From Pinus tabuliformis (taxonomy: Eukaryota > Streptophyta > Pinopsida > Pinales > Pinaceae), in contig CM062820.1 of NCBI GenBank assembly GCA_031772625.1, positions 1,078,245,369 to 1,078,309,368 of the forward strand: a stretch of 64,000 nt of DNA. Direction: 5' to 3'. A model generated the notes under the pieces. It made no database searches. It was given only the letters and a program-made list of their open reading frames with translations, and was not told where the DNA came from. Of this stretch, positions 23,752 to 35,445 are shown piece by piece (within the stretch, counting starts at the first letter, position 1; the number at the start of each line of letters is the position of its first letter). The translations under genes and the position numbers were made by a program.

Positions 23752-25858
23752 TGATGATGAGCCCCAATTTTTGGTACAATTTGGGCTCATTTTGGCCTAC
23801 TTTACTTGCTCAACCATTCATCTTTTACTACTTATGCATTCATTTCTTAGTATATTCGTGTTGTTTGTAGGAAGAAGGGCAGGCATTATATCTGTGTGGC
23901 TAATACATGGTGATTTCAGGTTTTTGGCATTAAAGAGAGCAAAAGACCACGTAAATGGAGACAAGGAGACAGCAAAGGTGACATTGCAGGTTTATAGGGA
24001 GGTTGTCTACAGCCTTAAATGACTTCCCTCGTAATTATCACCTTAACTCCGAGCTCCAACAGCTCTCCCCACCGAGCTCAAAGGCAGCCAACATGTTCTA
24101 CAGGATCAGCAGTTTTACAGCAGTTTGACTTCAGTTGGACAGCCAAGCCCCACGAATGAAGGAAGCCAGCTTGATCTCCATTGTGTATAAATATGCAGGC
24201 CGTAGCCTTTTGTAGTAGCTTTTTGAACCTCTGGATTACTATTGTAATTGTTGTGCACGAGTTACAAGCTCAGTGTTTGTTTTTGTGTAAGCCAGTTTTG
24301 GCATGACATTAGACTTTTGATTATGAATAAAGGCAAGCAGATTTGGATCTAGTTCTGAGCTTTTAAGGGAGCTATAGCTCTCAGGTTAGGGCCCAACCTG
24401 AGAGCAATAGATCTCCTCTGTTTTGTAATGTTATTTGCCTTTTGTTCCAGCACTTTGTTTCTTTGCTTTAACATGCAATTCGAAATTACAGTCTGCTGAT
24501 TTAGTTTTTATGAGATTGAGTGAGTTTAGCTTATGGTTAAATTGCTTTCAGTTGCTTAGATCAGAATAGGAGATTTATAACTCATTGGAGCTCCAAGAAA
24601 AAGGTTGAGAGAGATCCCACTGCCATCTCTGTTTGGAGATTGGGGTGCAGTCTCCACCAACCACCAAAAAAACGCAGTCTTTTACCTTTATGCACGCTGC
24701 AACACAGTCACTGTCATGATAGATCTTTCCATGCACTTCACTCTTGAACCATACGCCTTCATCATAGCTTCATGCACACTTCTCTTCACGATTTACATTG
24801 CTGTTCATCGAGTTCATAGCACAGGTAGCATAGGTTAAAGAATTCTCGTTCTTGGTGACAGTCATAAGCAATTTGTTTTATTTACACTGCTCCACATCGT
24901 TCCATTTCCTCCTTCTTTGTCCTGACCACGCCTAAAGCCACATCCTTGACCTTTGTTTAGCTCGGTTATCTCCCAACACCTCCATTCCCCACGTAGCTTC
25001 ATTTTCTTGACCTTTCGTTGTTCTAGCCTTCCATCCACCAACCAACTTCATACACTCGTTCTCCATCCTATTTCTCTACCCCTGAGCCATCACCAGCTTC
25101 ATCTCCATCCTACATATCCCCCCATACCATTCCATCACTTCACCATCCCCCAAAACTCCCACGGTAGGACATCCTGTAGAAGTTAACAGACTTCCTGTAG
25201 AAAATCCTGAGTTTCATGTAGGATCCCCTGCAGACATCCTGTAGGAGCCCACACACTCGGTTGCTGAGCATCTGAACGTGAGGAACCTCTGTGGACTGAT
25301 GCTAAGGATCCTTTGGGACCTTTCCTAGCCTCCCTGACCTTTCCCAAGCTTTCCTTCCCTCTGCACCACCTCTGCACAACCAAACCCTAATAAGAACAAA
25401 ATCACAATCACTCCATCCACTTAAAGAAAAAATACAAAAACATGTCTTTTCAGATGCAAGTAGCTTAGATTCATGCATTTCCACTTACTAGAAGTAATGG
25501 CATCATTGGTAGAAGTTCCATTTACATTTTTGCATCATAGAGGTTAGACTAGTCAGATTAGGGTTTACTAGGGTTTCTATGCTTTGTTGGTTTTCAGTTT
25601 CCTTTTTGCAAAATAGGTTAACTTTCTTCGAGATAGCTTTCGTCCATCACTCATAAAGCTTCTTCTGAGAGCATATAGAAGTTGGCTTGAGCCCTAGCGG
25701 ACTTGTGCCAACTAACCAAGTGACAGCTGCGACAAGAGCTAGTACTTGTGCATATAGCACCGTCGCTTCCAAGTTTGTACGAACTACCGGGTTGATAAAA
25801 TTAGAGATAGGAAGCCTCAGGAGTTGTAGCATTATTGCTACAATACTGGAGCTCACCA
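23752..25858 (+). repeat. 5' (middle) LTR of the Athila-like element
   Basis: It starts TGATGATGAGCCCC directly after the purine tract AGCTGGGGGG and ends GCTCACCA. It matches 35460-37567 at about 98 percent. It contains a TATA box (24186-24193), an AATAAA (24326-24331) and, near 25165-25250, four inverted copies of the TTCTACAGGA word (as TCCTGTAGAA or TCCTGTAGGA). Confidence 0.95.
24186..24193 (+). promoter_or_regulatory. LTR TATA box
   Basis: TATAAATA lies within GTGTATAAATATGCAGG, 435 bp into the LTR and 140 bp before AATAAA at 24326-24331. This fits the U3-R arrangement. The same pair is at 35894-35901 and 36034-36039 in the other LTR. Confidence 0.7.
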
Positions 25859-25864
25859 TCTTTT

Positions 25865-25882
25865 TGGCGCCGTTGCCGGGGA
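25865..25882 (+). promoter_or_regulatory. Primer binding site, Athila type
   Basis: TGGCGCCGTTGCCGGGGA starts 7 bases after the LTR end. This is the well-known PBS form of Athila-like elements, usually assigned to tRNA-Asp. Confidence 0.9.
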
Positions 25883-26229
25883 AGCATCAGAGTATTAGTA
25901 ATTGTTGCTTTTCTTCTACTTTCTTACTCTTGCCTTCTGCTCAGTAGTTTATTTCATTTCCATTCTGCAAAAGTAGCATAGACATTTCCTGCTTTCATAG
26001 ATTAGCATTTCCTGCTTTCATAGATTAGCATTTCCTGCTTTCATAGATTAGCCTTTCAATTCCGCAATTTCATTTGAGCAAAGTAGACTAGTTCTTTCCT
26101 GCTTTCATTTCAATTCCGCATTTTCGTTTCAGTAAGACAGTTAGTTGTAGATCACTCTGTTTCAGTTTTGCAGGTACCAAAAAAAAAAAAAAGCAAAAGC
26201 AATCAAAAAAGAAAAGTCTTTTCCATTTC

Positions 26230-27837
26230 ATGCCTCGTAGGAACCGAGATAAATCAGGCAAATTCCTACCCAACACCCCCACCACATCACTGAGTCACCC
26301 TTCTCTCTTCTTTGGTGACAGTGACCCAGAGGAACCTATAGGTGAACATCCTGAGATATACGAAGATCCTATAGAAGAAGAAGAGTTAGAGACCACTCCA
26401 TCTGAAGCTATGGCTGACAATAGAAGAGAAGATGAGAGAATAGAAGGTGCCTTCCCCATCTGAGAGACCAATGGAGAGATGAAAATGAAGAACATTAGCC
26501 CCTCCGCCTTGCCTCACTTCCATGGACTGACCACTGAGGATCCTGATACCTTCTTGTTTGAGTTTTCTGTCCTTTGTAAAACCTATGACTATCCTGAAGA
26601 TGAGCAAAAGCTGAAACTCTTCCCTTCAACTCTTAAGGATGCAGCATTACGCTGGTTCATGGGGTTACCTGGGAATAGTATCACTACTTGGGCTCAGATG
26701 CAGCAAGCTTTCAATACCAAGTATAGGGATTACTATAGGTCCAAGGAAACCAAGGGAGAAATCTTTCGGATGGCCATGGGTAATGATGAGTCCTTAGAGG
26801 ATTATGAGGAGAGGTTCCAACTTAGCTATAAGCGGGCCAGGTGCACACTTGACCCTGAATCCCTCAAGTTGGTCCTACTCCGAGGAGTCCCTGAAGACCT
26901 CTTAGATACCCTTCACATGTTAGCTGTGGGGGACATTTACCAACTGCATTATGAGGACATCAAGACTGTGTTTAGGAACCACTCCAGGGCAGCTAGGAAA
27001 CGAGGTAGAGGAAATCTCCTCTCCACTGGTGTCCCTTTCTCCAAACATGAGTTTACAAACCAATTAGAAGATCTTAAGAGTGAGGTGAGACAGACCATTG
27101 CCATGCAGCTAGACACATTCAGGATCCAGCAGAAGAAAGAAGAAGCTGAGAGAGCCTTGGCTGTCTTCTGCCCTAGGTGCACAAGGAGACACCCTAAGAA
27201 CGAATGCCCATTGCATTCGGTTGAGGTGTGTTTCGTTTGTGAGGAGGACCATCCGACAAATCAGTGTCCAACCTTACCTGGGTTTAAAGCCATGTACCAA
27301 GGGACAGAAGCCCCCACTGAACCTCTCTATTTCATCAACCAAAGGAGGCCACAAGGATCTAGACCTTATCAGCAGGGAATGCAAGGGGCACCTCAAGCTT
27401 ATTACAGTCCCAACCAATCGACTCCTATGCCTTCCTGGGGTCCCCTTGCTCATCCTTCCTGGTCCATGCCTCCTCCATGGTCTTATCCACCTCAGTACCC
27501 TACTCAACCTACTTCTCATTCATATCACTCACATGCCCAGCCACAGTCTCAGTGGAATGCACCTCAGTCGGGGTGGAGGCCCCAATACAACACTCCTCCT
27601 GCCATTTTGCCTCCACCACTAGTTCAACCTCAGCCTTTACCTCCTGCTCCTCCAAGGCAACCTCAAATTCCTGCTCAACCGAACCCGAACCCCAACAATA
27701 GACAGGCTCAACAGGTATACACTGGGGAAACCTCATGCCCTACCTATGCTGTGGAGATCCAGGAGATCAATCTTCGATCTGGAAAGACTCTTCCAGATCG
27801 CCAACCTCCTCCCCCAGAGGATGAGGAAGATAAATAG
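26230..27837 (+). CDS. gag: Gag polyprotein region
   Basis: The main frame (26479-27837, 452 codons) begins with the retrotransposon gag core. SALPHFHGLTTEDPDTFLFEF and LKLFPSTLKDAALRWFMGLP are followed by WAQMQQAFNTKYRDYYRSKET. The W-rich LRWFMGLP and the F..KY motif are typical of the plant retrotransposon gag family (PF03732 type). A zinc-knuckle-like Cys/His cluster follows (CPRCTRRHPKNECPLH and CFVCEEDHPTNQCP). The C-terminal third is rich in Pro, Gln, Tyr and Ser. An upstream open segment from 26230 (MPRRNRDKSGKFLPNTP) is in the expected place for a Gag N-terminus. Gag forms the virus-like particle in the cytoplasm in living members. Confidence 0.85.
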
Positions 27838-27840
27838 GAA

Positions 27841-28760
27841 AGTGAACCAAAGGCTATTCCACCCTTTCCTAAGAGACTAACAGCGACCACACAACCCAAC
27901 CCAGAGGAGGATGAGCCTCTGGGTGAGCTCAAGCAGTTGTGTGTGAAAATACCGCTTCTCCAAGCCATCAAGGATGTGCCAATATACAACAAACTGGTTA
28001 AGGAAAAGTGCTTCAAACACCCAGGCAGGCGGAAGAAAGATGCTTCAACCATCAATGTCATAGGACAATTGTTTGACCTTATGCTAGGACAAATCATCTG
28101 CCCAAAGTATCTAGATCCCGGAAGTCCTGTAGTAGATGTCCACATCAATGGCACCATCATACCTCACACCTTGATTGATCTGGGGGCCGCTATTAATGTG
28201 ATGACCAGGGATACTATGCTCAAACTCAATCTTCAGGATTCCTTGAGGAAGACCTCGACAGTACTGCAACTAGCAGATCGCTCCACCGTGACTCCCGAAG
28301 GGATTGTGGAGGATGTCTTGGTCTCTATTGACTCTTGGGAATACCCTGCAGACTTCCTCGTTCTGCAACCAAATGCAAAGCTTACTGGATATCCTCTCAT
28401 TTTGGGAAGGCCTTGGTTAGCTACTACAGATGCTTACATAAGTTGTCGTGCAGGAAACATGACCATCAAAAATGGTCCCATGTCCAAGCAGCTAGTCCTA
28501 TACCCTCTTGCCCAACCCTCCTTAGAGCATGACTTACCACTTTGGTTAGAAGAAGGAGAGGAAGACGAGGTGTACTCAGCACCTCTGTGCACCCTAGATA
28601 CCACTAGAAGAGACCCTCCAACCGAGGATGACTTGATTGAGACCTTGATCCAGAATCCACCTTCCAGTGCACTATCCTTAGAGAAATTGGTGGAGGATGC
28701 CCAAGCTAGCACCTTAGTGGATCTTTGTACAACCAACCCTGTCACTCCCAGAGTCAAGAA
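27841..28760 (+). CDS. Aspartic protease region of pol
   Basis: The long frame beginning at 27937 (386 codons) contains a retropepsin-type fold: VVDVHINGTIIPHTLIDLGAAINVM, then LQLADRSTVTPEGIVEDVLV, then LILGRPWLATTDAYI. ILGRPWL is the conserved second half of the protease. The linker before it (LCVKIPLLQAIKDVPIYN) is typical of Athila-type polyproteins. Processing of Gag-Pol would be its role. The frame continues into the RT N-terminus. Confidence 0.8.
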
Positions 28761-30300
28761 TGTGGAGTTCGGCCCTGAGAGAGCATTGAAGATTAGCTCC
28801 TCCCTATCTCCTTCCCAGGAAAAGGAGTTGTGTAGCCTGTTGGCCAGCCACCTAGATGCTTTTGCTTGGAGCTATAAGGAGATGAAAGGAGTCCATCCTT
28901 CAGTCTGTACCCATCACATATACATCAAAGAGGATTGTAAACCGGTTAGGAAACCTCAGAGGAGAATGAATCCAGCCCTTAAGGACATTGTCAAGGAAGA
29001 ATTGCAAAAGTTGTTGGATGCTGGATTCATCTACCCCATCTCAGATAGTGAATGGGTGTCCCCTCTGGTGTTGGTTCCCAAGAAAAATGGGAAATGAAGA
29101 ATCTGTGTGGACTACTGAGAACCGAACAAAGCTACCAAGAAAGACCATTTCCCTCTACCTTTCATAGATCAAGTGTTGGATGGACTAGCAGGAAAGAAGT
29201 TCTTCTCTTTCCTAGATGGGTTTAGCGGGTACAACCAAATCCAAATCAGCCCGGAAGACCAAGATAAGACCACCTTCACTTGTCCTTGGGGGACCTTTGC
29301 CTACCGAGTCCTTCCCTTTGGGCTATGCAATGCTCCTGCTACCTTCCAGAGAGCTGTCTTAAGCATCTTCTCGGAGCTGGTCCATGATGCAGTGGAAATC
29401 TACATGGATGACTTCACTCCTTATGGGGCCAACTTCCAGGAAGCATTGTCCAATATGGGAAAAGTCCTAACCAAATGCATTGAAATGAACTTGTCCCTTA
29501 GTCCTGAAAAATGTGAATTCCTAATGACTGAAGGGACCGTGCTAGGCCATACCATCTCTTGCCAAGGGTTACAGGTGGATCCTAACAAAATTGCTCTAAT
29601 CAAGAAGGTTCCACCTCCACAAAAGGTAAGAGATGTTCGGAGTTTCTTGGGATTAGAGGGATACTACCGGAGATTCATTAAGGACTTCAGCAAGCTAGCC
29701 TTGCCATTGTTTGGCCTGTTGGCAAAAGATGTGGAGTTTAAATGGACTGACGATTGTCAGAAGAGTTTGAATGAATTAAAAGACAAGTTGGTGTCAGCCC
29801 CAATCCTGAGAGGTCCAAACTGGGCCCTACCTTTCCACATCCACACTGATGCTTCGAACAAAGCCATAGGTGTAGCCTTAGGACAAGTTGAGCAAAAACT
29901 TCCATATGCCATTTACTTTGTTAGCAAAAACTTGTCCAAAGCTGAGCTGAATTACACTGTAACCGAGAAAGAATTCTTAGCTGTGGTCCATGCACTGAAC
30001 AAGTTCCGACATTATATCACTGGCTATCAAACATTTGTACATACTGACCATGCTGCAATCAGATATTTAATGAATAAACCAGATGTGAATGCTCATATTA
30101 TTAGATGGTTACTTTTATTGCATTAGTTTGATTTGACCATTGTTGACAAACCAGGTAGAGAAAATGTTGTTGCTGACTTTTTATCTAGATTGGATTTGTC
30201 TGCAGGTGAGGATGGAACAGTGGATGACCAGATGCCCGATGAACATCTGTTTGCTATCTCAGTACTCTCTCCATGGTTTGCTGATATAGCAAACTACCTT
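28761..30300 (+). CDS. Reverse transcriptase and RNase H region of pol
   Basis: It opens with the RT N-terminal segment (HHIYIKEDCKPVRKPQRRM, KLLDAGFIYPISDSEWVSPLVLVPKK). Palm motifs follow: LDGFSGYNQIQI, LPFGLCNAPATFQRAV and YMDDFTPYG, the catalytic motif. The connection (SFLGLEGYYRRFIKDFSKL) and RNase H (HTDASNKAIGVALGQ, VTEKEFLAVVHALNKFRHY, TDHAAIRYLMNKPD) come next. The living family copies genomic RNA to DNA in the particle. The region has a small number of breaks. It is nearly identical to 17415-18500. Confidence 0.88.
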
Positions 30301-30419
30301 GTTTCAGCATAGTTCCCTTCGCACCTCTCTTCGAGAGAGAAGAGCAGAATCATCAGAAAAAGTGCCTCATTTACTTGGATCAGGGGCAATCTGTTCAAGC
30401 TTGGCCCCGATCAGATCTT

Positions 30420-31605
30420 AAGGCGTTGTGTAAGGGAAGAGGAAGTCTTTGACATCCTCCTCACCTGTCATGATGGGCCTTGTGGAGGACATTTTGCAGC
30501 AAAGAGAACTGCCTTCAAAATCCTGCAGGCAGGCTACTATTGGCCCACACTTCATCAAGATGTAAGAAGATATGTCAGCCAGTGTGACCAATGCCAAAGA
30601 ATGGGGAAACCGACCCAAAGGGATGAGATGCCTCTCCAACCTCAAGTGACTCTTGAGCCATTTGAGAAGTGGGGTATGGACTTTGTGGGCCCAATCAACC
30701 CTCCTTCGAGGCAAAGGTCTTACATCATTGTGTGCACCGACTACCTGACAAAGTGGGCAGAGACCAAAGCAATCAAAGAAGCAACAGAAGAAAATGTGGC
30801 CGAGTTCTTAAGAGAAAACATCTTCTATAAGTTTGGCTATCCAAGAGAGCTGGTCACCGATAAAGGTAGCCAGTTCACCTCCAACCTGGTTGAAGATCTA
30901 CTAGCTCATCACAAGATCAAGCATAGGACTTCCACCCCCTATCATCCTCAAGCAAATGGGCAGGTGGAAGTCACCAATAGAGCATTAGAAGGGATCTTGA
31001 CTAAGGTGGTGAGCAGCAGCAGAAAGGACTGGGCAGATCGCCTGGTTGAAGCCACATGGGCTTACAACACCACTTGGAAGACCACCACCGGCTTCACACC
31101 TTATGAGCTGGTCTATGGGAAGAAAGCTTTGTTGTCCATTGAGTTCGAATACAACACTTTGAGGATGGCAGCTCAACTGGATCTAGATCTCAGCCATGCA
31201 CAACAAGAAAGGCTATTGCAGCTGAATGGACTAGATGAGCACCGCATGCAGGCCCTCCTTCACTCAGAAGTGGTTCAACTTCAGAGAAAGGTGTGGCATG
31301 ACCAACATCTCCATGACAAGCAATTTCAGTCGGGAGATTGGGCTTTGTTGTATGACTCCAGATACAAAGATTTCAAGGGGAAGCTGAGAACCAGATGGCT
31401 AGGGCCATATTCAGTGGAAAAATGTCATGATAATGGATCTGCTCTTATTCGGACCATTGATGAGGAAGCCATCCCCATGCTTGTCAATGGGCATCGATTG
31501 AAGATCTACAGGAAGCCTCCCTCAAGACAAGAATTCATCAAAACTATGGAGAAGGCAGTATTGGTCATAGAGAAGGGTTCTGCCTCTGCTTTGGGCATAC
31601 CCTGA
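30420..31605 (+). CDS. Integrase of the Athila-like element
   Basis: The N-terminal HHCC zinc-binding part lies about 30460-30600 (H near GGHF, then CDQCQR). From 30601 a 334-codon open frame holds the core with MDFVGPINPP, VCTDYLTKWAET, VTDKGSQFTSNL and YHPQANGQVEVTNRALEG. The C-terminal part has DWALLYDSRYKDFKGKLRTRW and LGPYSVEKC. D, D and E of the catalytic triad are visible. No chromodomain follows, as expected for Athila. The frame ends at a stop just before the GTGAAAACCT hairpin block. Confidence 0.88.
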
Positions 31606-31649
31606 AGAATCTAAAAAAAATAAAAATAAATAAATAAATAAATAAATAA

Positions 31650-31845
31650 TAAAGATCCTTGGGTGAAAACCTTTCTGAGGCGCCCAGGGCAGGTGGTAGG
31701 GGTGAAAACCTCATTGAGGCGCCCCTATTGTCTTTCAAAAAAAAAAAAAAAAAAAAGGGAGATAAAGATCCTTGAGTGAAAACCTCTTTGAGGCGCTTAA
31801 GGCAGGTGGCAAGGGTGAAAACCTCAATGAGGCGCCCCTGCTATC
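31650..31845 (+). repeat. GTGAAAACCT...GAGGCGCC hairpin block, downstream copy
   Basis: It has the same two 110-bp units with four hairpin cores as at 19925-20130, followed by A-rich runs. Poly-A lengths differ between the two copies, as expected for slippage. Confidence 0.85.
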
Positions 31846-32069
31846 TTTCAAAAAAAAAAAAGAAAAAAAAAGAAAAAAAACAAAAGAAAAAACAAGATCA
31901 GCAAGTTTATCATGTGAAAGTTGCATGCAGATTGCAGGTGTTCTATGGAGGAGAGGAAGCCTCTCAACTCAAAGCCAAGGGTCCTTATCATGCAGCCAGG
32001 ACACCTCACCAGCACCTCCTCCAAGAATGCTCATTTTCTCCAAGGTATGTGCACTTTCATTACAGCTTG

Positions 32070-32205
32070 AGTCTTCTACAGGAAGACGCAGATTTTCTAC
32101 AGGAAGATGCGGATTTTCTACAGGAAGGTGCAGACTTTCTACAGGAAGAGCCGCCTTTCTACAGGAAGCTCTGTATTTCTACAGGAAACTTCCTGTAGAA
32201 GCTCA
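32070..32205 (+). repeat. TTCTACAGGAAG tandem array, downstream copy
   Basis: Six exact TTCTACAGGAA words are spaced 20-22 bp apart, then one inverted TTCCTGTAGAA. The array is preserved with only one or two changes relative to 20340-20475. Confidence 0.9.
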
Positions 32206-33626
32206 GAACGGCCCAGAATTCATTTCATGAAGAGATCTAGCGGCTAAGGATCGGTTTGGACACATGCAAGCCACTATTGACACCCTTGCACATTGTTGTT
32301 ATCTTGCTCCACCGTCCTTGTCGACATGCAGCAAAGTTACCTACATCAGCAAAGCAGATCGATGAGTTCTCAAGAAAAAGCAAACTGTCAATGAAACAAA
32401 TGCTGAAGATCTCACATAATATTCATCGCAGTCGTCCAGAAGCTCCGGGAGCGTGATCGTGAGGCCATCCATCGTCGTGCAGCATGCACCCAAGGAGGAA
32501 GAACTGTTCCAAGACATCCCGAGGGAGTCCTGTAACAGTTAAGCCTGCTAGAGTGGATACCATTCACCGCGCAGGCCATATGAAGTGAAACGTGGGCGCA
32601 TGCAACCAAAGCATTCCATCCATCATCGGCAGCTCGTGAACATGGACCTCCGGGACTGTGTAAGTTCGCCAGCAGCAGGTAAATCGACTCATCAACATCC
32701 CAAAGAGCCGAAACATCGTGTGCAGCCACGCAGGTAAGTGTCTCAACCCTTCCTTCCATCAGACTGCATGAATGTTACTTTGATTGATTGCTAAGTGTAA
32801 AGGTGAATGGGTTGAGCGACTGTGTGGCCATTTGGCTGGCCACGTCAGTCAGTGAATGGTCTAGTTGGATGTGTGAGTGGCGGCCAGGACAAAAAGAATG
32901 GGCAGCATGCACGTGAGAAATCCCGTCGGGAAATGAACGACTAACAGAAAAAGGCGGCGGTAGATCCGCGGGAATTGATGCGGCAGCAAGTGAACGCACT
33001 GTTGAATGATGCGGTGACGTCACCCAATGGTCCGGCGGGGACAGCTCACCCCCGCGCCACGAGTTCCGCCGAATTCAAAATCTAATCGGCTAGATTGCAT
33101 TCATGCATGTATCAACCACCAGTTTGAACTCGAGCAGATATCCTGATCCTTCTGCAGTGTGATACGCCGAGCCTTTGGCTATCAGAGCGATTGAGAAGCA
33201 CACCCAAGGCGCAGACCGACTGTAGTCTCTCCCGAAAATCGTGCGCTGCATTCTACAGGAACACTGTCATTCTACAGGAACGCTGCATTCTACAGGAACG
33301 CTGTCATCCTACAGGAACACAGTTTTCTACAGGAAAGCGGGTGCCTCACGTAAAAAGGTGGCCAATTAAAGAGGTAACCATGAACTCTTCATGCAACTGG
33401 TTATTAAAGGTGGCAGAATTGTCGTTCACCGTCTGGTCATAGGAAAGTGGTGAAATTGTTGTCTGTTGTGCCTATACTGTCATTCTACAGGATGTTGAGT
33501 AATTAGACTGTGTTAAGTTCCTCAGGGATAAATTTTTTTGGGTTATGTGCATTATTCTACACTCTGTCTCAGTAAACTAAACTCTCTTCCACAATCACCA
33601 CCTCCGGTTAAGAAAACTGTGTCATC
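32206..33626 (+). other. Non-coding spacer between integrase and accessory ORF
   Basis: No protein domain is recognised. The segment is GC-richer than the host DNA. It contains a second array of TTCTACAGGAA words (33245-33340) and a single word at about 33482. In Athila elements the equivalent interval can carry splice signals for a subgenomic RNA. TGCAG and CAG sites occur before 33627, but no specific acceptor can be chosen. The upstream counterpart is 20476-21918. Confidence 0.6.
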
Positions 33627-35438
33627 ATGCCAGGTGGGTTTATTAGACGAGAACCCACTGATTCAGACAAGTTAAGGAGAAATCAGGAAGTGGTGGAGCT
33701 CTTCACACGAGCACAATGGATATCATTTTGTGATAAGCTGCAGGGTTACGATGATGAAGTGGCCGAGGAATTCTTGCAGGCCCTGAGGCCGAAATCCAAG
33801 ACGCTGGCCACAGTGAATTTCAGGGGCCTAAGCCTCAAGCTCACCCCGCAATCTATCAGTAGAATCACTGAACTTCCAATGGGTCTGCCGTGGGATAAGG
33901 AAGAATGGAAGCTGAGCCAGCAAGCCAAGAAAGAGTTCTTTCCACCTGAGGAGGAATTCTCGGAGGACAAAAATGGGGTGCGAAGAACAAGTTTGTTACC
34001 ACCATGGAACGAAGTCAGCCTGCAAATCATGAAGTATATAACCTGTGAAGGTCGTTATAGCATCGTGTATGCATACCACTTCCGGTTGCTCACTGAGTTA
34101 AGGCACCGGATTGATCTTCCTGGAGAACAGAAACTAAGCATTCCTTATTTCCTACTACAGTCTTTGATTGAGTGTGCTACAAAGCTCAAAGAAGGCATAC
34201 CAGATCAGGTAGCCCACCATGGGTTGATCAAGCTTCTTGTGGAGGATGCGCTCCATTCATATAAGGTTCGCCTCTCATGGGAATCATTCAGGAATTTGAC
34301 AAGAGAGGGAGACATAAAAATGTTGATTGAAGAAACGGATTCCTCTAGCAGTGAACAAGAAACAGTGGCCGAGGGAAAGAGAGAAAAAGGCCAGAAGACC
34401 CCGACCACAGTGCAGAAGAAAGAACAAAATAACAAGCATGAGGAAAAAGATGCTGAGGAGAAAGCTGACTCACCCATCTTGTCAGCAAGAGAAAAGAGGT
34501 TGAAGAGCAGAACGGACAAAGCCGAGGTGGTCCACGTCAGCCCAAGTACCTCATCAGCACCTGCAACCAAAGCAAAAAGCAAAACCCATGCAGCTAAGCG
34601 AGAGAAGGTGGTGACATCCGTGTCTACAGGAACGCAGAAACAGGCTTCTACAGGAAGCCCGAAAGCAGTGTCTACAGGGAAACAGAAGCAGGCTTCTACA
34701 GGAAGCCCGAGATCAGCGTCTACAGGAAAACAGAAACAGGCTTCTACAGGAAGCCCAAAAATAGAGACGCAGGCTTCTACAGGAAGCCCAAAAACAGAGA
34801 AAGGGTCTTCCACAGGAAGCCCGACATTGGTCAAGACAGGGTCTTCTACAGGAAGCCCAAAATTAGTAAAGAAAGGGTCTTCTACAGGAGGGCCGAAAGT
34901 GGATAAAGCAGGGTCTTCTACAGGAAGCCCGAAATCAGAAAGGAAGGGGCCTTCTACAGGGAGCCCTGGGAAAGTAAAAAGCAAGAAAGAGAAGGCTGGC
35001 ATTCTCGAAAAGGAGGCAGCAGCTGCACTAGCCGCCCTCAGTACACCTGCAAAGCCAAAGGAGAAGAGAGAGAGGGAGATCCCTCTACCTTTTGAATCTA
35101 GGAGAAGCCAGAGAATAAAAACGGGCAAGCCGCAGCCTCCACCCAGCAGCCAAACCACTTTAGGGAGTGTCCTTACTTCACCCAGTGAGAAATCTCCCTC
35201 TAAAACACTGGCCACCCTCGAAAAGGGAAGCCCAAAAGTCACTTCCTGGACACGAAAGATAGGCCAATCGCCTTCCAAAGCCCGGCTCAAAGAAATGGGA
35301 AAGAGGGAAGAAGTTCCACCCTCGTCACCACCAGGGGCAGAAAAGGCAGGGCCACCAAAAACAGGAAAGGAAGAGCATGTTCCGGTCCCTATTCCTCGGC
35401 CAAGGACAAGGAGCAGGAGCAAGGTTGCTCAAGGATGA
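33627..35438 (+). CDS. Accessory ORF, 603 aa: plant-transposon-like N-domain plus basic STGSPK-repeat tail
   Basis: A single open frame starting MPGGFIRREPTDSD. Residues about 20-230 look globular (ELFTRAQWISFCDKLQGYDD, VNFRGLSLKLTP, ITELPMGLPWDKEEW). They resemble, in my judgement, the uncharacterised putative plant transposon protein family found beside pol in many plant Ty3 elements. Residues about 240-330 are acidic and lysine-rich. Residues about 335-455 hold 12 STG units, mostly STGSPK. The rest is Pro/Ser/Lys/Arg-rich with RRSQRIKTGKPQPPPSS and the end PRPRTRSRSKVAQG. There is no signal peptide or membrane segment, so despite lying in the env-like position it is not envelope-like. SPK motifs recall histone-H1-type DNA-binding tails, so nuclear or nucleic-acid binding is inferred. 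The function is unknown. Confidence 0.8.
   Translation: MPGGFIRREPTDSDKLRRNQEVVELFTRAQWISFCDKLQGYDDEVAEEFLQALRPKSKTLATVNFRGLSLKLTPQSISRITELPMGLPWDKEEWKLSQQAKKEFFPPEEEFSEDKNGVRRTSLLPPWNEVSLQIMKYITCEGRYSIVYAYHFRLLTELRHRIDLPGEQKLSIPYFLLQSLIECATKLKEGIPDQVAHHGLIKLLVEDALHSYKVRLSWESFRNLTREGDIKMLIEETDSSSSEQETVAEGKREKGQKTPTTVQKKEQNNKHEEKDAEEKADSPILSAREKRLKSRTDKAEVVHVSPSTSSAPATKAKSKTHAAKREKVVTSVSTGTQKQASTGSPKAVSTGKQKQASTGSPRSASTGKQKQASTGSPKIETQASTGSPKTEKGSSTGSPTLVKTGSSTGSPKLVKKGSSTGGPKVDKAGSSTGSPKSERKGPSTGSPGKVKSKKEKAGILEKEAAAALAALSTPAKPKEKREREIPLPFESRRSQRIKTGKPQPPPSSQTTLGSVLTSPSEKSPSKTLATLEKGSPKVTSWTRKIGQSPSKARLKEMGKREEVPPSSPPGAEKAGPPKTGKEEHVPVPIPRPRTRSRSKVAQG
34620..34975 (+). repeat. Coding TCTACAGGA repeat (STGSPK) in the accessory ORF
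   Basis: Twelve Ser-Thr-Gly units are encoded almost always by TCT-ACA-GGA, usually followed by AGC-CC(C/G). Variants are TCCACAGGA and TCTACAGGG. The spacing varies. The same word appears in the non-coding arrays and the LTR. The upstream counterpart is 22915-23265. Confidence 0.92.
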
Positions 35439-35445
35439 GCAAATG

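Noticed and set aside
31735-32230. Two overlapping open frames of 140-152 codons after integrase
   Set aside because: They begin in A-runs and read through the hairpin block and the TTCTACAGGAA array in two frames at once. This is repeat-driven openness, not a gene.
34205-35422. 405-codon antisense open frame opposite the accessory ORF
   Set aside because: It mirrors the low-complexity sense ORF. The FGLPVED repeats are the reverse reading of the STGSPK codons, and there is no independent domain or start context. The equivalent frame in the upstream copy is not preserved.
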